60,000 bases of DNA from Symsagittifera roscoffensis (GCF_963678635.1 NC_087068.1:46703785-46763784); one strand, 5' to 3'. Positions 1 to 10,557 are shown, numbered from the stretch's first letter. Notes: generated by a model not told the origin, from the letters alone. Numbers and translations: made by a program.

Positions 1-78
1 TCTATGCGGGACCGACCTGGCTATAAAATTATTTACTTCAAGGGACCTGGCTGTCTGTTATAGTTGTACTTGTTTGGG
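1..78. repeat. Partial, diverged copy of the end of the neighbouring 99-568 element
   Basis: The order of short words here (GCGGGACC, then GAGGGACC-like AAGGGACC, then a GTTATAGTTGTACT end followed by TGTTTGGG at 71-78) parallels the right end of the element at 490-568, also followed by TGTTTGGG. It looks like the right end of a second, more diverged family member whose left part lies outside the window. Inference from word order only. Confidence 0.4.
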
Positions 79-98
79 TGCTTTTTAGAATGTTTGGG

Positions 99-568
99 GG
101 TACTACTATGATAGAGTGGTCCCTTGAAAATAACCAGGTCCCTTGAGAATAAGACACCTAGAGCTCTCAAATCGTTTAATAATTATGCTTAACGCCTTTC
201 AGAAAGATGTCGCAGTGTATTTTCAAACAAATTTCATGTTTTGTTACCTCCTAAAACCTCCCTCTCACCATTTTAAGGCTGAAAATTTTAAAAAAAACCG
301 CCAATAATGGGTTTTGATGACAAATAAGTCAACCCAATTATATAGTTGTTAAACCGTAAAATAAAGAAAAGCGAGCAGATTTCAATATATAAACAATAGT
401 GATTACAAGTTTCAATCTGAAAAGTTTCTGGCTAAACATATTTTGCAAGATTTTTGAAATGAATAATTTATACACAAATAAGTTTTCATAATTATAACAT
501 GCGAAATGCATGCGGGACCTTTCTATCATAGTTGCTTTTTCGAGGGACCACTCTATCATAGTAGTACC
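99..568. mobile_element. 470-bp non-autonomous inverted-repeat element (MITE) with perfect 8-bp target duplication
   Basis: The left end (99-124, GGTACTACTATGATAGAGTG followed by GTCCC) is the reverse complement of the right end (about 543-568, ...CTATCATAGTAGTACC). The element is flanked on both sides by TGTTTGGG (91-98 and 569-576), an exact 8-bp duplication. It has no coding capacity. An 8-bp duplication fits hAT, P or Merlin superfamilies; the GG start is unlike a typical hAT CAG start, so the superfamily is left open. It sits upstream of the first visible Nup358 exon, probably in an intron. Confidence 0.8.
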
Positions 569-886
569 TGTTTGGGATCAATCGTACAATTTTCCCCCAA
601 GTTGATTTAGGGGGAGACAATATGTATTTTTCAGGAAATAACTTTGAGTATACCTCTAATTTACAGAAAAATAACAGTTTGTTTAGAGAAAATGGATTAA
701 AAATCCGTTAGCTTAGGTTATAGTTCTGAAAAACGATCGAGAGGCGTCCATTGATTTGCCAGAAATAATATTTGTTAAAAGGCCAGAATTAATATTTGTT
801 AAAAGAAGAAAAAATTGTTTCTCCGGAAAATAAAAAAATCTGAAAAAGTTCAGTGTAAGAATAACAAACAATTCGTCGTTTGGCAG

Positions 887-1039
887 CCTCTCTTGGATCC
901 AAAAATAGGTTGACTTTCTCAGCATGTAAGAGAGAATGGATCTGCAGTATATGCAGTGTCATGAACAGGTCAAACGACATACTTTGTGCTGTGTGTCTTT
1001 GCGATAAGCCAGCAGATGCTAAATGCATTCCAACACAAG
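887..1039 (+). CDS. RanBP2/Nup358-like nucleoporin, exon 1 in window (first zinc finger)
   Basis: First visible coding exon of a gene that continues to 13025. The acceptor is TTTGGCAG and the donor AG/GTAATT; the exon enters with two bases of a codon and leaves in phase 1. It encodes one complete RanBP2-type zinc finger, W-x-C-x2-C-x3-N-x6-C-x2-C (EWICSICSVMNRSNDILCAVC region, about 941-1003). In the family these fingers bind Ran and sit on cytoplasmic filaments of the nuclear pore. Upstream exons (TPR, earlier Ran-binding domains in Nup358) are not in the window. The gene could instead be a Nup153-like protein, but the C-terminal Ran-binding domain further on argues for RanBP2/Nup358. Confidence 0.8.
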
Positions 1040-1107
1040 GTAATTTAGGGTTATCTCTTTTTTATAAGGACTTTATTTGACTCTTTTCAATTATGGACCT
1101 CCAGTAA

Positions 1108-1698
1108 GTTATAGCCCCGCGTAATAGAAAAACACAGTGTGTGGGACAGGCGCGGATCTAGGAATTTCTCGAGATCGGATTTTCAAAAATTTTTGAAAAT
1201 TTTTCAGGTCGACCAAATTGATTTCTGAGCTCTCCCAAACCACATTAAAGACCCCCTAATTTGACGAAATTTTTTGCGCCGCAAATTTCGACCAAAAAAT
1301 CGCTTTTTTCGACGCGCACTCCCACCAAAATTAGTATAGATTGGCGCCTTTAGAAAAGTTTTCAGGTCAGCCAGCCAAAATTGGATATCTCAAAATAGTA
1401 CAAAGGGGGGACCCTTTGGGTCGGCAGAGGGTCGAATCCCTGAGGGGGGCGTCCACCCCCCCCCCCCTAAATCCGCTACGTGTGGGGGTATGTTTTTTTG
1501 CTACTAGGGGGATGGAGGGCTATTCTGATGCTCGAAGTACTGAATGAGCCAAAATTCTCAACCAATCAGCGTCCCTTAAACTGTCCAAAAGTGACTTATT
1601 TCACGCTCATTTCCTTCGAAATTGATGAATAATGAGTTATGATTGGCTGTCAACATTTTCGAGCATGAGGGATTCTACCGGGTGCTAGGGGCTATAAT
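1108..1698. mobile_element. Possible inverted-repeat element, interrupted by a second element
   Basis: TTATAGCCCC near 1108 and GGGGCTATAA ending near 1698 are exact inverted repeats, with looser similarity extending inward toward a TAGAA word on both sides. No clear target duplication was found. The 1147-1480 element lies between the arms, so the outer element would be older. Confidence 0.45.
1147..1480. mobile_element. hAT-like MITE with poly-C tract, nested insertion
   Basis: It starts CAGGCGCGGATCTAGGA and ends CCTAAATCCGCTACG, so the terminal GCGGATCTAGG / CCTAAATCCGC pair is an 11-bp inverted repeat with one mismatch. GTGTGGG flanks it at 1139-1145 and 1480-1486, a likely 7-8 bp target duplication. 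A long C run (about 1455-1467) lies just inside the right end. CAGG start and 7-8 bp duplication fit a non-autonomous hAT. A second copy in opposite orientation is at 20625-21020. Confidence 0.65.
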
Positions 1699-2027
1699 GG
1701 GAAAGAGTCCTCCTTTATTTGTGTAAGTCTTGTGAGATATACGTTTGCCTTATGTTGCACCGAAAGCCAAAACTTTTTCGCATGAAATGTATTTTTTATT
1801 CGTTACTTTGTATGACAAATTGTTTTTCGGCGGTGACTGGTGGAATGATTGTTTCTTAAAATTAAATGGTGTATGAACCTGTCAAGTGTGATGTCCTTTG
1901 CCTTAACCATTGTTGGTTAAATAGCAAGCGTGAAATGTGATTATAATTTATTCGATCAAACCCCCCCCCCTACAGGTGGGAAGGAACTTTGACAGAGGGT
2001 GTTTTACTACGCAAAATTAGCTACCAC

Positions 2028-2224
2028 GGATCTACTTAACATCCCCCTCTATGGTATCTACTTAGCAATCTCCCCCTATCAATAAATACAGTAAGTTAGT
2101 ACAGAGCTTTCTGTTGCGAATTCTAATTTTGCTGCATTCTGATTGGTCGAAAATTCGACTGTTTTAATCTACTTAACAATCTCCCCCTCCCTTAAAGGGA
2201 GGGGGGAGCTTGTTAAGTTGATCC
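2028..2224. mobile_element. ~200-bp MITE with 8-bp target duplication
   Basis: The left end GGATCTACTTAACATCCCCC and the right end GTTAAGTTGATCC are inverted repeats, and a nearly perfect internal foldback (about 2169-2224) repeats the same motif in both orientations. The flanks GCTACCAC (2020-2027) and GCTTCCAC (2225-2232) differ at one base, consistent with an 8-bp target duplication. Internal sub-repeats of ATCTACTTA..CAATCTCCCCC also occur near 2050-2075. Confidence 0.65.
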
Positions 2225-2290
2225 GCTTCCACCAAGACACACTGTTCGTCGTTGTGTGATTTATCCTATTAAAGCCTTTTCAGTCGTGAT

Positions 2291-2477
2291 AAGGATTTGC
2301 AAAAAAAAATCAAAACTTCTCGGTTAAAACTGGTCCGAATTTTTTTCTCAAATAGATTTACCACTGGGAAAGTAGATGGAGCTAAGTTCTTACCATCTAC
2401 TTGCCTAGTGGTAAATCAATTTGAGAAAGATAATTTGGACCATTTTTAATCGGCAAGTTTTTATCTTTCAAATCCTT
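2291..2477. repeat. Long foldback (about 87-bp arms, 13-bp loop) in intron
   Basis: Arm 2291-2379 and arm 2393-2477 are imperfect reverse complements: AAGGATTTG pairs with CAAATCCTT at the outer ends, and CCACTGGGAAAGTAGATGG pairs with CCATCTACTTGCCTAGTGG at the loop. Transcribed as part of the intron it would form a long hairpin. It may be a foldback transposable element; no target duplication was evident. Confidence 0.75.
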
Positions 2478-4121
2478 AAAGAAGGGCAAGCACCATGGAA
2501 TGACTGAGTTTGTTCTCTGAGTTTGTTTTTATCACTTTGTGTTTTTTCCGAGAAAAAAAAACAATTTACAGTTTCAACACTGTTTTTGGCGTATTATCTA
2601 TCCCAACTAAAGATTTGCATCGCATCTAATTTAGTTTTTCTTTTCTAGCACAATTGATTGTTTCGTTTTTGTTTTAATTCTGCGATGTTTTGCCTTTTAA
2701 TGTAACAACTTTTCACATGTTATTTTCCAAGTTATCCAGAGACTCGGCTTGTACCCTGATTTGGTTTAAATTATTTGGTGAGTACATTGAAGTACGGCAG
2801 AAATAAACATACTCACAGGTGCAAATTATCAAGAACTTAACAAATTGAGCTGAGGAGGAAACGAAAAGTCAGAACAACATCATCAACCTGCAAACAATAA
2901 TTGAAGGAGCTCAAAATTATCAGAGATCAAATTGCTTTTTGTTTATATATATATTTGCGTGTTTAAGAGACTTTTTGCTAATTTTCAAGCGAGCAGAAAA
3001 TTTTTTTGACTAAATTGTATTTCAAAGTCTTAATAACTAAAAGCTGACTTGTCAAGAATTTGATATAAAATTTCTCTGAAAATACTTCTCAGAATTGTGT
3101 AAGTCTGAGATTTGTGCCCTACAATGATTAAATCTGCTCATAAACAAATTGTTCGAAAAAATCGCTTTTGCGTCAAAAGTTTTTTTTTAATAATGTTTGA
3201 TGAACATCCATAAACCAAAATACCGTTTGATATGGTAGGTGTTGTGTAAACTTGATAAAACCTCAGTAGTATCATCAGCAATCAAGCTGTTTTTACTTTT
3301 GGTTACTTGCGTAGGCATATCATTGATTTAAGTCGAAACAGCAGTTGGTCCAAAAGAAATTCTCGAGGTACTCTAAATTTTTTTATGAGAATTTTTGCTA
3401 GAAATTTTTTTAGTGTTTTCTGTTGTGTAGATAAGATAGTACAAAAAATGGTTGTTCCAATATGAAAGCGTTTTGATTTAGCTTGGATAGTAAAAGTGAA
3501 TGATCAATTGTATCAAAAGCCTTCTTAAGATCTACGAAACATGCGAAATTTAATTTCTTAGGATCGATGCAATGACGTTATATTTCAACAGCAGTTATTG
3601 TACAAACGGTTTCGGACGTTAAAAATTTAGATGTAGTTTTTATGTAGACGAAGTTGATCATTCGCAATTGATTGATTTTTCCAAAAATTTTACCGAATGT
3701 ACTTAGAAAACAGACAGATCCTAATAGTTTTCGACCCATAAGTTTACTGTTCAAAAATGTAAGTACTTTTGAAATAAAAAGCTCTTAGGAAAATCATCAA
3801 ATCTAAGGCAACGGTTAGAGCAGAAGACCAAGTACCAAGATATTATTTGTACACAAAAATTGCGATTTTAATATTGATGCCATCATGATCAACAGAACCT
3901 TTGTTTTTCGGTTTTCTCACAGTCTCGAAAACTTCATTAGGATATAAAACAAAATATTATCACTTGTCTATATGTGTATAGTTGAAGTTGGGAGAGTTTT
4001 TGAAGGCTTTAAAAAGACTTTTTGCATTGCTCTGGAAGTTCATTTTTCTACCTTAATAATTCCACTTGCTGTTTCAAAATCAGTCTGTTGACTATTGAGC
4101 GTTGATTTTTATATCTCTTTT

Positions 4122-4500
4122 TCTTAAAGCAATGAAAGCAGTGACGACTCTCAAATAGGTCTTGGTGATGTTTTTCGTATTTTAGGAAAAATTCTTAAAA
4201 TGCTCTAATAACTACAGATGTGAGTTCAATTGAAATTCATCTGCTGTAAGTTACGTAAATAGCACTCTCCAAATACGCATGTGGAAATGGCGCAAAAAAT
4301 TGTGAATAATTTTTAGTTTCGAAAATAAAATTTAATTTTTAATTTTCCTGAGGAAAAAATCTTAACCTATTGATCTAATTTTCTCAAGTCGGGTTAATGT
4401 TATCAATCATAAATTGTTGCGATTTTTTCAACGAACGGTAAGTTTGGTTTTTTTGTTTACTTGCGTTCATTTTTTTTCCGACTGTCAGTTGGCTATGTTT
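4122..4500 (+). repeat. R1 family interspersed repeat, copy 1
   Basis: Roughly 0.38 kb element recognised by ordered motifs shared with the copies at 7061, 7491, 9131, 13470 and 14018: a left-end TGAAAGCAGTGACGACTCT, a middle ACCTATTGATC...TTTTCTCAA...GGGTTAAT, and a right end GTTTACTTGCGTTCATT followed by CCGACTGTCAGTTGGCTATG. The right end contains a short palindrome around CAACTGTCAGTTGG. It is non-coding. Confidence 0.65.
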
Positions 4501-4742
4501 TCTAACGTCTTAAGTCGTGAATGGAGTTCTTCTCTGTTCACTATCCTTCTTTTCAAATCGTGAGTAATCCAAGACAGGCGCATTTATTAAGAACAATCTT
4601 TTCAGAACACTGAAGATCAAAAACATCTACCAATGTCTGAGAAGTTGTTTCCAATAGAAATGTTGTATATGTGCTGCCGATGCTAGCCTCGCTTAAAAGT
4701 TGATTTCACTTAATAAGTACCAAAAAGTCTACTTCTGTTAAG

Positions 4743-4958
4743 ATTCATTTGCTGCCAAATTTGGACTTCAGCCAGGACAGTGGAACTGTGACGCTTGCTT
4801 ACTCAAGAACAACGCAGATGCTGACAAATGTATAGCATGCGAGACTCCCAAAGACGGAAAAACAGCCCCCGGCGGGGGCGGTGGAACTGGTTCGGACCTG
4901 TTCGGGGCATCGAAGGGACCCGTGTTTAAATTTGATACTACGAAAAGTAACTCTTCAG
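4743..4958 (+). CDS. RanBP2/Nup358-like nucleoporin, second zinc-finger exon
   Basis: A phase 1 to phase 1 exon of 216 bases between CTGTTAAG and CAG/GTATAA. Spliced to the previous exon it reads through in frame. It holds a second RanBP2-type zinc finger beginning at GQWNCDACLLKNNADADKCI, with four cysteines and the conserved Trp and Asn in canonical spacing. A Gly-rich linker and FKF/LFG-type residues (SDLFGASK, VFKFD) start the FG-repeat region. The QWNCDACLLKN and CIACETPK words are close to the vertebrate RanBP2 finger consensus. Symmetric phase means skipping would not break the frame. Confidence 0.88.
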
Positions 4959-5226
4959 GTATAAATGATAATTAAATTTGTGTTCCACTAAATCACCATG
5001 GGAAACTGTCAAATTATGGATGACAATATAAATAATTCAGCAGTGGTTCGAGTTGATAAACAAGAAATGTTCGAGATGAAACTTTTCTGGCGTTAATCTA
5101 TCTAAAAATATATTTGAAGTTTATTTCAAAACACTCGTGTCATTCATTTTTCACAAATGAAATTGAAGCGCAGGTAAAATTATTGATTGAGATGAGTTTA
5201 AGTTATGTGGTTGTTTTTGATTTAAG

Positions 5227-5757
5227 GTGCGTTTAAATTTGGTGCAGCATCCACTGGCCAAACTTCTAGCTTCAAATTTGGAGTTACTCCTTCTGCTACT
5301 AATGCCGATCCAAAACCCAGCGAAAACGACCCTCCCAAAGATGACAAAGACAAACAAACCGGTTTGTTTGAAGGGTTCGCAGGATTTGGAGTGCAATCTA
5401 ATTCAAATAATAACAGCGCGCCTGTCTTTGGAGTTTCTGCGTTCCAGCCGACTTTTTCAACCAATCAGAATACAGAGCCACAAAGCTCAGCAGTTACAAC
5501 AACAGCTTCGCTTTTTTCGACGACTGAGAGTTCCAAACCGACTTTAGGATCTAGTTCGGTGTTCGGCAAGACTTCGGGAGCAACAAGTAGCCTCTTCGGA
5601 AGCGGAGCGGCCGGAGCGTCGTCGAGTATTTTTGGGAAGTCGGCTTCGTCGTCACAGCCGGCAACGGGGATGGTTTTCGGGAAGGGAGCGGGTCCAATGG
5701 GCGCTGCGGGCTCAGTATTTGATCGACCGAAGAACGAGGAGCTGCAAACTGCGGATG
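5227..5757 (+). CDS. RanBP2/Nup358-like nucleoporin, FG-repeat exon
   Basis: 531-base exon, again phase 1 at both sides (TTTAAG acceptor, GATG/GTAAGC donor). It encodes a Ser/Thr/Gly-rich, low-complexity FG domain with scattered FG repeats: FKFG twice near the start, then VFG, SVFGK, SLFGSG, SIFGKS and MVFGKG. In nucleoporins such repeats are disordered and dock transport receptors in the pore. No structured domain is visible. The open frame runs on past the donor to 5942, but those residues lose the FG character, so the GT at 5758 is the likely exon end. Confidence 0.88.
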
Positions 5758-6152
5758 GTAAGCGAAGTGAAACTGAAGAGATGAACGGAGGAGAAACTCA
5801 ATTAGTTTCTTGTTGTCCGGAGATAACTGATATGTTGAACAGTTTAGTACTCAGTGTTGCAATTAAACTCGCAATTATATGGTTTTTGTTGAAAATACCG
5901 GGACGCAGCGAATACGAGATGATTAAACAATTTGAAATGTAATTAAACGAAACAGAGCTACAATGCCATTTGAAACTCGTAATGAAAATGCGTGCAATTA
6001 TAGCCTATAAACATTCTTATCTGTTGTCCGCTCTGAATTAATGTACGTAACCGTAAAAAAAATCTTTAAAAAGATTTTAATAAAAAAATTTTAAAATGAT
6101 TATGAGTTTGTTAAAAGCTTATATATCTAAACGGCTATTGTTTGCTATTTAG

Positions 6153-6368
6153 CTCTGACGAAAGAGGAGTCTGAGAAGTGTGGGGTGACCTTTGAGGAAG
6201 AGTGCGAGGATGAGGACGAGAGATACTACTATCGAGAGGGAGAGGAGGGGGAGTATTTGGATGAGGAGGATGAGTACTGTTATGGGGAGGATTACGAGGA
6301 ACCCTATGAAGGGGAGGAGGAGGGAGGAGAGAACCTAGACCCGTGCACAGATTTGGATACGATTATCA
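6153..6368 (+). CDS. RanBP2/Nup358-like nucleoporin, acidic exon
   Basis: 216-base exon, phase 1 at both ends, preceded by TTGCTATTTAG. It encodes an extremely acidic stretch rich in Glu, Asp and Tyr (for example YLDEEDEYCYGEDYEEPY) followed by a less charged tail. The donor is ATCA/GTTAGT, which also destroys the apparent stop codon reached by reading on. The next exon joins in phase. Acidic linkers occur between FG and Ran-binding regions of Nup358 proteins, but this one is unusual in tyrosine content. The exon length equals that of the second zinc-finger exon, probably by chance. Confidence 0.75.
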
Positions 6369-7060
6369 GTTAGTATGAATCAACATTAAATGAGCGCAAT
6401 AGTGAATAACAATGAATTGTTTCCGAGTCATAAATTTTGTCACATATCAATGACTCATTTACACTTTAAAGGATAGCTTTGTGGATTGACACTAGACAGC
6501 TATGGTCCGTTTTCAAGTGTCTAAGTTGCTGTTAGTTTCATTAGAATGGCACCCGATAAAATAGAACCTGATTCGCCTAACATCGCTGTACGGGATCCCA
6601 TGTGAAATCCGCAAGTTAGCTGAATCCTGTACAGTAATGTTAAGCGAATCGCGTGCTATTTTCTTACGTGCAATTCTAATAAAAAGACAGCAGTTAAGTC
6701 GCTTGAGAACGACAATTCACACGAACTATTTAGCAAACCTTATGCTCGAATCCTCTTGCACCAAGATCACCCGTTTTAAATCATGTTAGATTTGTATATT
6801 GATTCACGGAGCTCTGACCTTGAAGTCAAATGACTATAGAGACGATCCGAGAAACGTTAATTTTTAAATATTAGCTTAGATCCGTTCAATAATTTATCAC
6901 ATGAAAGCGCTCTAGTTATGATTAAATTATAATAAGAACGATAAGTTCTTTTTGCTATCATCGAATAATTAAAAAGTCTACCCAAAAACGCTTATTTTTT
7001 GTATCTCATTACATCTAGTAACCTCGGAACCGCCGTGTGTTATATTGCGAGTATACCTTT

Positions 7061-7481
7061 TTAAGAGGAATGAACGTAGTGACTACTCTATATAGGTCCT
7101 GGTGATTTTTTTTCAGGAAAAAGTCTTAAAATTTTGATTCACTTAGATGTATATGCACTTTTGAGTTCAATTGAAATTAATCTGCTGAAAGTTACGTAAA
7201 TAGCACTCTCGAAATACAAACGTAGAAATCATGCAAAAAACGTGAACGATTTCTAGCTTCGGAAGTACAATTTTTTTTAGATTTCCAGCGGAATAAAAAC
7301 TTTACCAATGATCCAGTTTTTTCAATTTGGGTTGATGATATCAAAAAAGCGCCAATCATATATTGTTCTAGAAAATCAAAGAGCTTAAAGGGTATCTATT
7401 TTTCTCTTTTTCAACGGAGTTAGTGTTTTTTTTCTGTTTACTTGCGTTCATTACTCTTTTCCAATCGTTCATTGGCCATGG
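7061..7481 (+). repeat. R1 family interspersed repeat, copy 2 (most complete)
   Basis: Best-preserved copy, with both ends visible. The left end AAGAGGAATGAACGTAGTG and the right end CTTGCGTTCATTACTCTTTT are inverted repeats of one another around the core AATGAACG / CGTTCATT. The right end is followed by CCAATCGTTCATTGGCCATG, matching the palindromic tail of other copies. This suggests a non-autonomous DNA element with short inverted ends, although the conserved tail beyond the inverted repeat means the true terminus is uncertain. Confidence 0.65.
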
Positions 7482-7490
7482 TTTTTTTTT

Positions 7491-7907
7491 CAGGAATAGA
7501 ACCTTAAAATATGATCTCGCTCAATTATAATTTTTTGCGGTTTGACTTGTGATTTCTTGCTAAGTTAAGTGCATTTTGATTGTTAAAAGGAAGGCAACCT
7601 CCACTATCGAACAGCAAAATTGGAAAGGTCACGAAAAACGTGATCGACTTCTAATTTCGAAAATGGAAATTTTAATTATCAGCTTTTCCAGAGAAATAAA
7701 AGTTTTACCTATTGATCCAGTTTCTCAAATTGTGTTAATTTTAACAAAAAAATGTGCATTATAAATTGTGCCACAATTTCAAAGAGCTTTAAGGCCATCC
7801 ATTGTTTTCCTCGAGATTCAAAAGTTGAAGATTTTTGAAAAAGCAAGTGAGATTTTTTAGTTTTCTTGCGTTCATTACTCTTTTCCAACTTTCAATTAGC
7901 TATGTTT
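7491..7907 (+). repeat. R1 family interspersed repeat, copy 3 (left end missing)
   Basis: Begins inside the R1 sequence (CAGGAATAGAACCTTAAAAT) directly after copy 2 and ends with CTTGCGTTCATTACTCTTTT, CAATTAGCTATGTTTT. The abutting arrangement with copy 2 looks like a truncated head-to-tail dimer. It shares with copy 5 the word CTCCACTATCGAACA, absent from copy 1, so at least two sequence variants exist. Confidence 0.6.
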
Positions 7908-9130
7908 TACCATCTAACGCGCATAATTTAGCGCTCATTTTGATGGCATTTTTGCTGCATAGCATTAGTAATCGCAATTTAATTGCATATGTTTAACCGC
8001 GTGATGGGTGGCCAGTATCTGGTTAGGATCAAGAGTCTCTAGATTGGGGTTCCTTTTGAGTCTCTAGAGTGGGGGTCATTTAAGGAAAAGTCTATTTTTC
8101 GATTGCTGGAAATGCTTCCTTTTTTCTTGAAAACTACTCTGCCAAATCTGACATTGAAATAAATTGAAACATGTAGAAGGATTGTCCCCTGAATAAGCGG
8201 TAAACCCTTTATTAAGTTGGGAAACGACTATTGTTTTGGGTATCGAAAATTAAGCATGAAATCTCACATCAAAACAACATTATTAAAAAATCAAAAATGT
8301 ACCTCCAACTACATCTGAGCTCCTAAACTTTGCGTCCTTTGAAGGGAAGGTTTTTTTTATGTATGTTTCCGAAGTGGGGGCTTGAAAATATTGAATTTCA
8401 GAATTTTCATTTCTTTCATGACAACATTTTGTTTTCGGTTCATCGTGTTCATTCAACTTTTTCGGCTTAGTTTCTGGACGTGTTTTTGACAAATTTTGTA
8501 GTTGTGGTTTTTCTTTTCCTATCTGTAAGCTTCCATTCCTATGATTGTGTTGCATGATTAATGGTGTGAAGTTTTATTTTTTTTTGTATTTTAGGCATTT
8601 TGATTTGTCAGTATTTCAGCTCTTGTATTACAAACTCATTTTTGTCAGCTTCATAAAAAATCTCAGCAGTCTAAACGATCTGAGGAGTTTGCGAGTTTAC
8701 GCTATTATTGGGATTTTAACACACTGAATACGCTGAGAATTGCATCGTTTCCTTATTCCAATCTAGTGGTTCGACACAATCGACTATGGTTATATACTTA
8801 AAGCAATTGAAAACAACAAAACTTGTTCGAAGGGTTCATACGGTTAATGCGAATCTTTACTTAACTAATGTAATGTTAACAGAAAATAAAATAAAACAAG
8901 GATACCCATTTGCTGTGCAAGTAGTACAGAATTTTCCGACATTCATAGAAAACTGCAAAAAAAGTTTTTGATTTAAAATTTGGTGTCGTTTTTTGTGCGT
9001 CATGTGATAAGAGCTTAACAAACGCGTAGAAAATTAGTGATTTAGTCATAATCGATATTAGGATAATTAGATTTTCGAAAAAATATTAACAAACAAAACA
9101 TGAAAAACGAATAAAAAAAACGTTGTTCAG

Positions 9131-9520
9131 ATTCTTATGCAGGTGCTGATGATTTTGTTTTTTTTCCAGGAAAAGTCTCTAAATTTGTTCAGGCTCCAAA
9201 TTACTTTTTTGCGGTTTGACCTTTCATTTCTTTAAGTTCAGTTCATTTCCTTTGCTTGAGGATTTTTACGACTTTTAGTTATGAGAGTGGAATTTAATTT
9301 TCAGATTTCCCAGTCAAATAAAAGTGACCGTTTGATCCAGTTTTCTCCAATTGGGTTAATTTGGGTCCAATTAAGTTCTTCAAGAAATTCAAAGAGCTTA
9401 AAGGGCATTTATTTTTTTCTTCTAAATTAGAAAGATGATATTTTTCAAAAAACAAGTCATCATTTTTTCATGTTTACTTGTGTTCCTTGACTTTTTTCCA
9501 ACAGTCTGTTGGCTATGTTC
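9131..9520 (+). repeat. R1 family interspersed repeat, copy 4
   Basis: Shares in order CAGGAAAAGTCT, TTGCGGTTTGACC, TTTCCCAGTCAAATAAAAGT, TTTGATCCAGTTTTCTCCAA, TTGGGTTAATTT and the right end ACTTGTGTTC...CCAACAGTCTGTTGGCTATG. The left end is diverged. Same orientation as all other copies. Confidence 0.6.
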
Positions 9521-10557
9521 TTATTTTTGCACAATGATTGTGAAATGTTTAAAAGAAAATTGTAACTTCCAAGGAAGAAATAAATGAAGCTTTCAAAACC
9601 AGTTTTTTTAAAGCTCAAATGGCTTATTATCATATAACGAACTTGACTCTACTCGATCGCGTTACTCAATCTAAATTAGAGTAAAATTAAATTTTCAAAC
9701 AGTTTTTTTTCGACTGTGGGAGAGTTTTTTTTTAAAATCATGTCGTTCGAATCCAACACAGCAGAAAGGGCTTTAATTTGATATATCATTCGAGCGCTTC
9801 CGATGATTATTTGTGGTACCTGATTTAGCGGAAAACTAAAATACCCCCAATTCAAAGCGCCTCCTCATTTTCAATGGTCGAAACAATGTAAGAAAACATT
9901 CAGTTGTAAAATGATGGATATGCAACCCAATGTTGAGAGTTGTTATTACTTTCGTTATTTTTTCATTGCGTCAAATTGTACTGGTTCGTCCTTAGTAAAC
10001 AAGATTTACCTTGATCAAAAAATTTGAACCGAAAAAGTCTAATGAGTGTTTTAATTGAAACAATAACACACCCGGTCTACAACTCTCTTACATCCCCAAT
10101 TTTACATCAGTTTCTGTGATCTCTCCTTTTTTTGGAATTTTATTAATACTCTATTAGTGCTGGTTTATCTAAGTTCCGTTATAGTGGTTTAAAAACAGCT
10201 TAAAACAATAAAGATTCATTTTTAACCTTCTAGAGCTTTAATTCTGAGGTCAATAGCAAACTACTGTGAGGTTAATTAACTCTTCTTTCGGCCGAACGTT
10301 GATTTATGGTCGTTGATTTGTATTGATACTTCTTCTCGAATCCGAATGCGAGAGTTGTGTCGCCGAATTCTGGGTGATTTCACGTGCAAATTGGCTTTAG
10401 CTTGGAATTGTTTAAAATATTTCTGAAAAAGTCTCATAATAAGTTAGGATGACATTGTTGGCAAACGTTTTGGTAAGACTTTTGGTGAACACTGCTAGAT
10501 TGAATTATTAGACACCGAAACATAAATTGAATTGTGATCTGATATATTTTTGATTAG

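Larger units (their letters stand above)
1040..4742 (+). other. Intron between zinc-finger exons, filled with short mobile repeats
   Basis: 3.7 kb without any coding signal I can support. It contains an outer inverted-repeat element (1108-1698) with a second element nested in it (1147-1480), a small element at 2028-2224, a long foldback at 2291-2477 and an R1-family repeat copy at 4122-4500. Between 2478 and 4121 I see only AT-rich unique-looking sequence. Confidence 0.7.
6369..10557 (+). other. Long intron with three R1-family repeats
   Basis: 4.2 kb without coding evidence. R1 repeat copies lie at 7061-7481, 7491-7907 and 9131-9520. Short open frames in 7576-8971 fall in or beside these repeats and show no domain. 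The remainder (6369-7060, 7908-9130, 9521-10557) looks like ordinary AT-rich intron. Confidence 0.7.

Noticed and set aside
5758-5942. Continuation of the FG-repeat frame to 5942
   Set aside because: A good GT donor at 5758 in the right phase and loss of FG character make this intron.
8283-8971. Open frames in the 4.2-kb intron
   Set aside because: Low-complexity or repeat-derived; no splice-compatible continuation with the nucleoporin phases.
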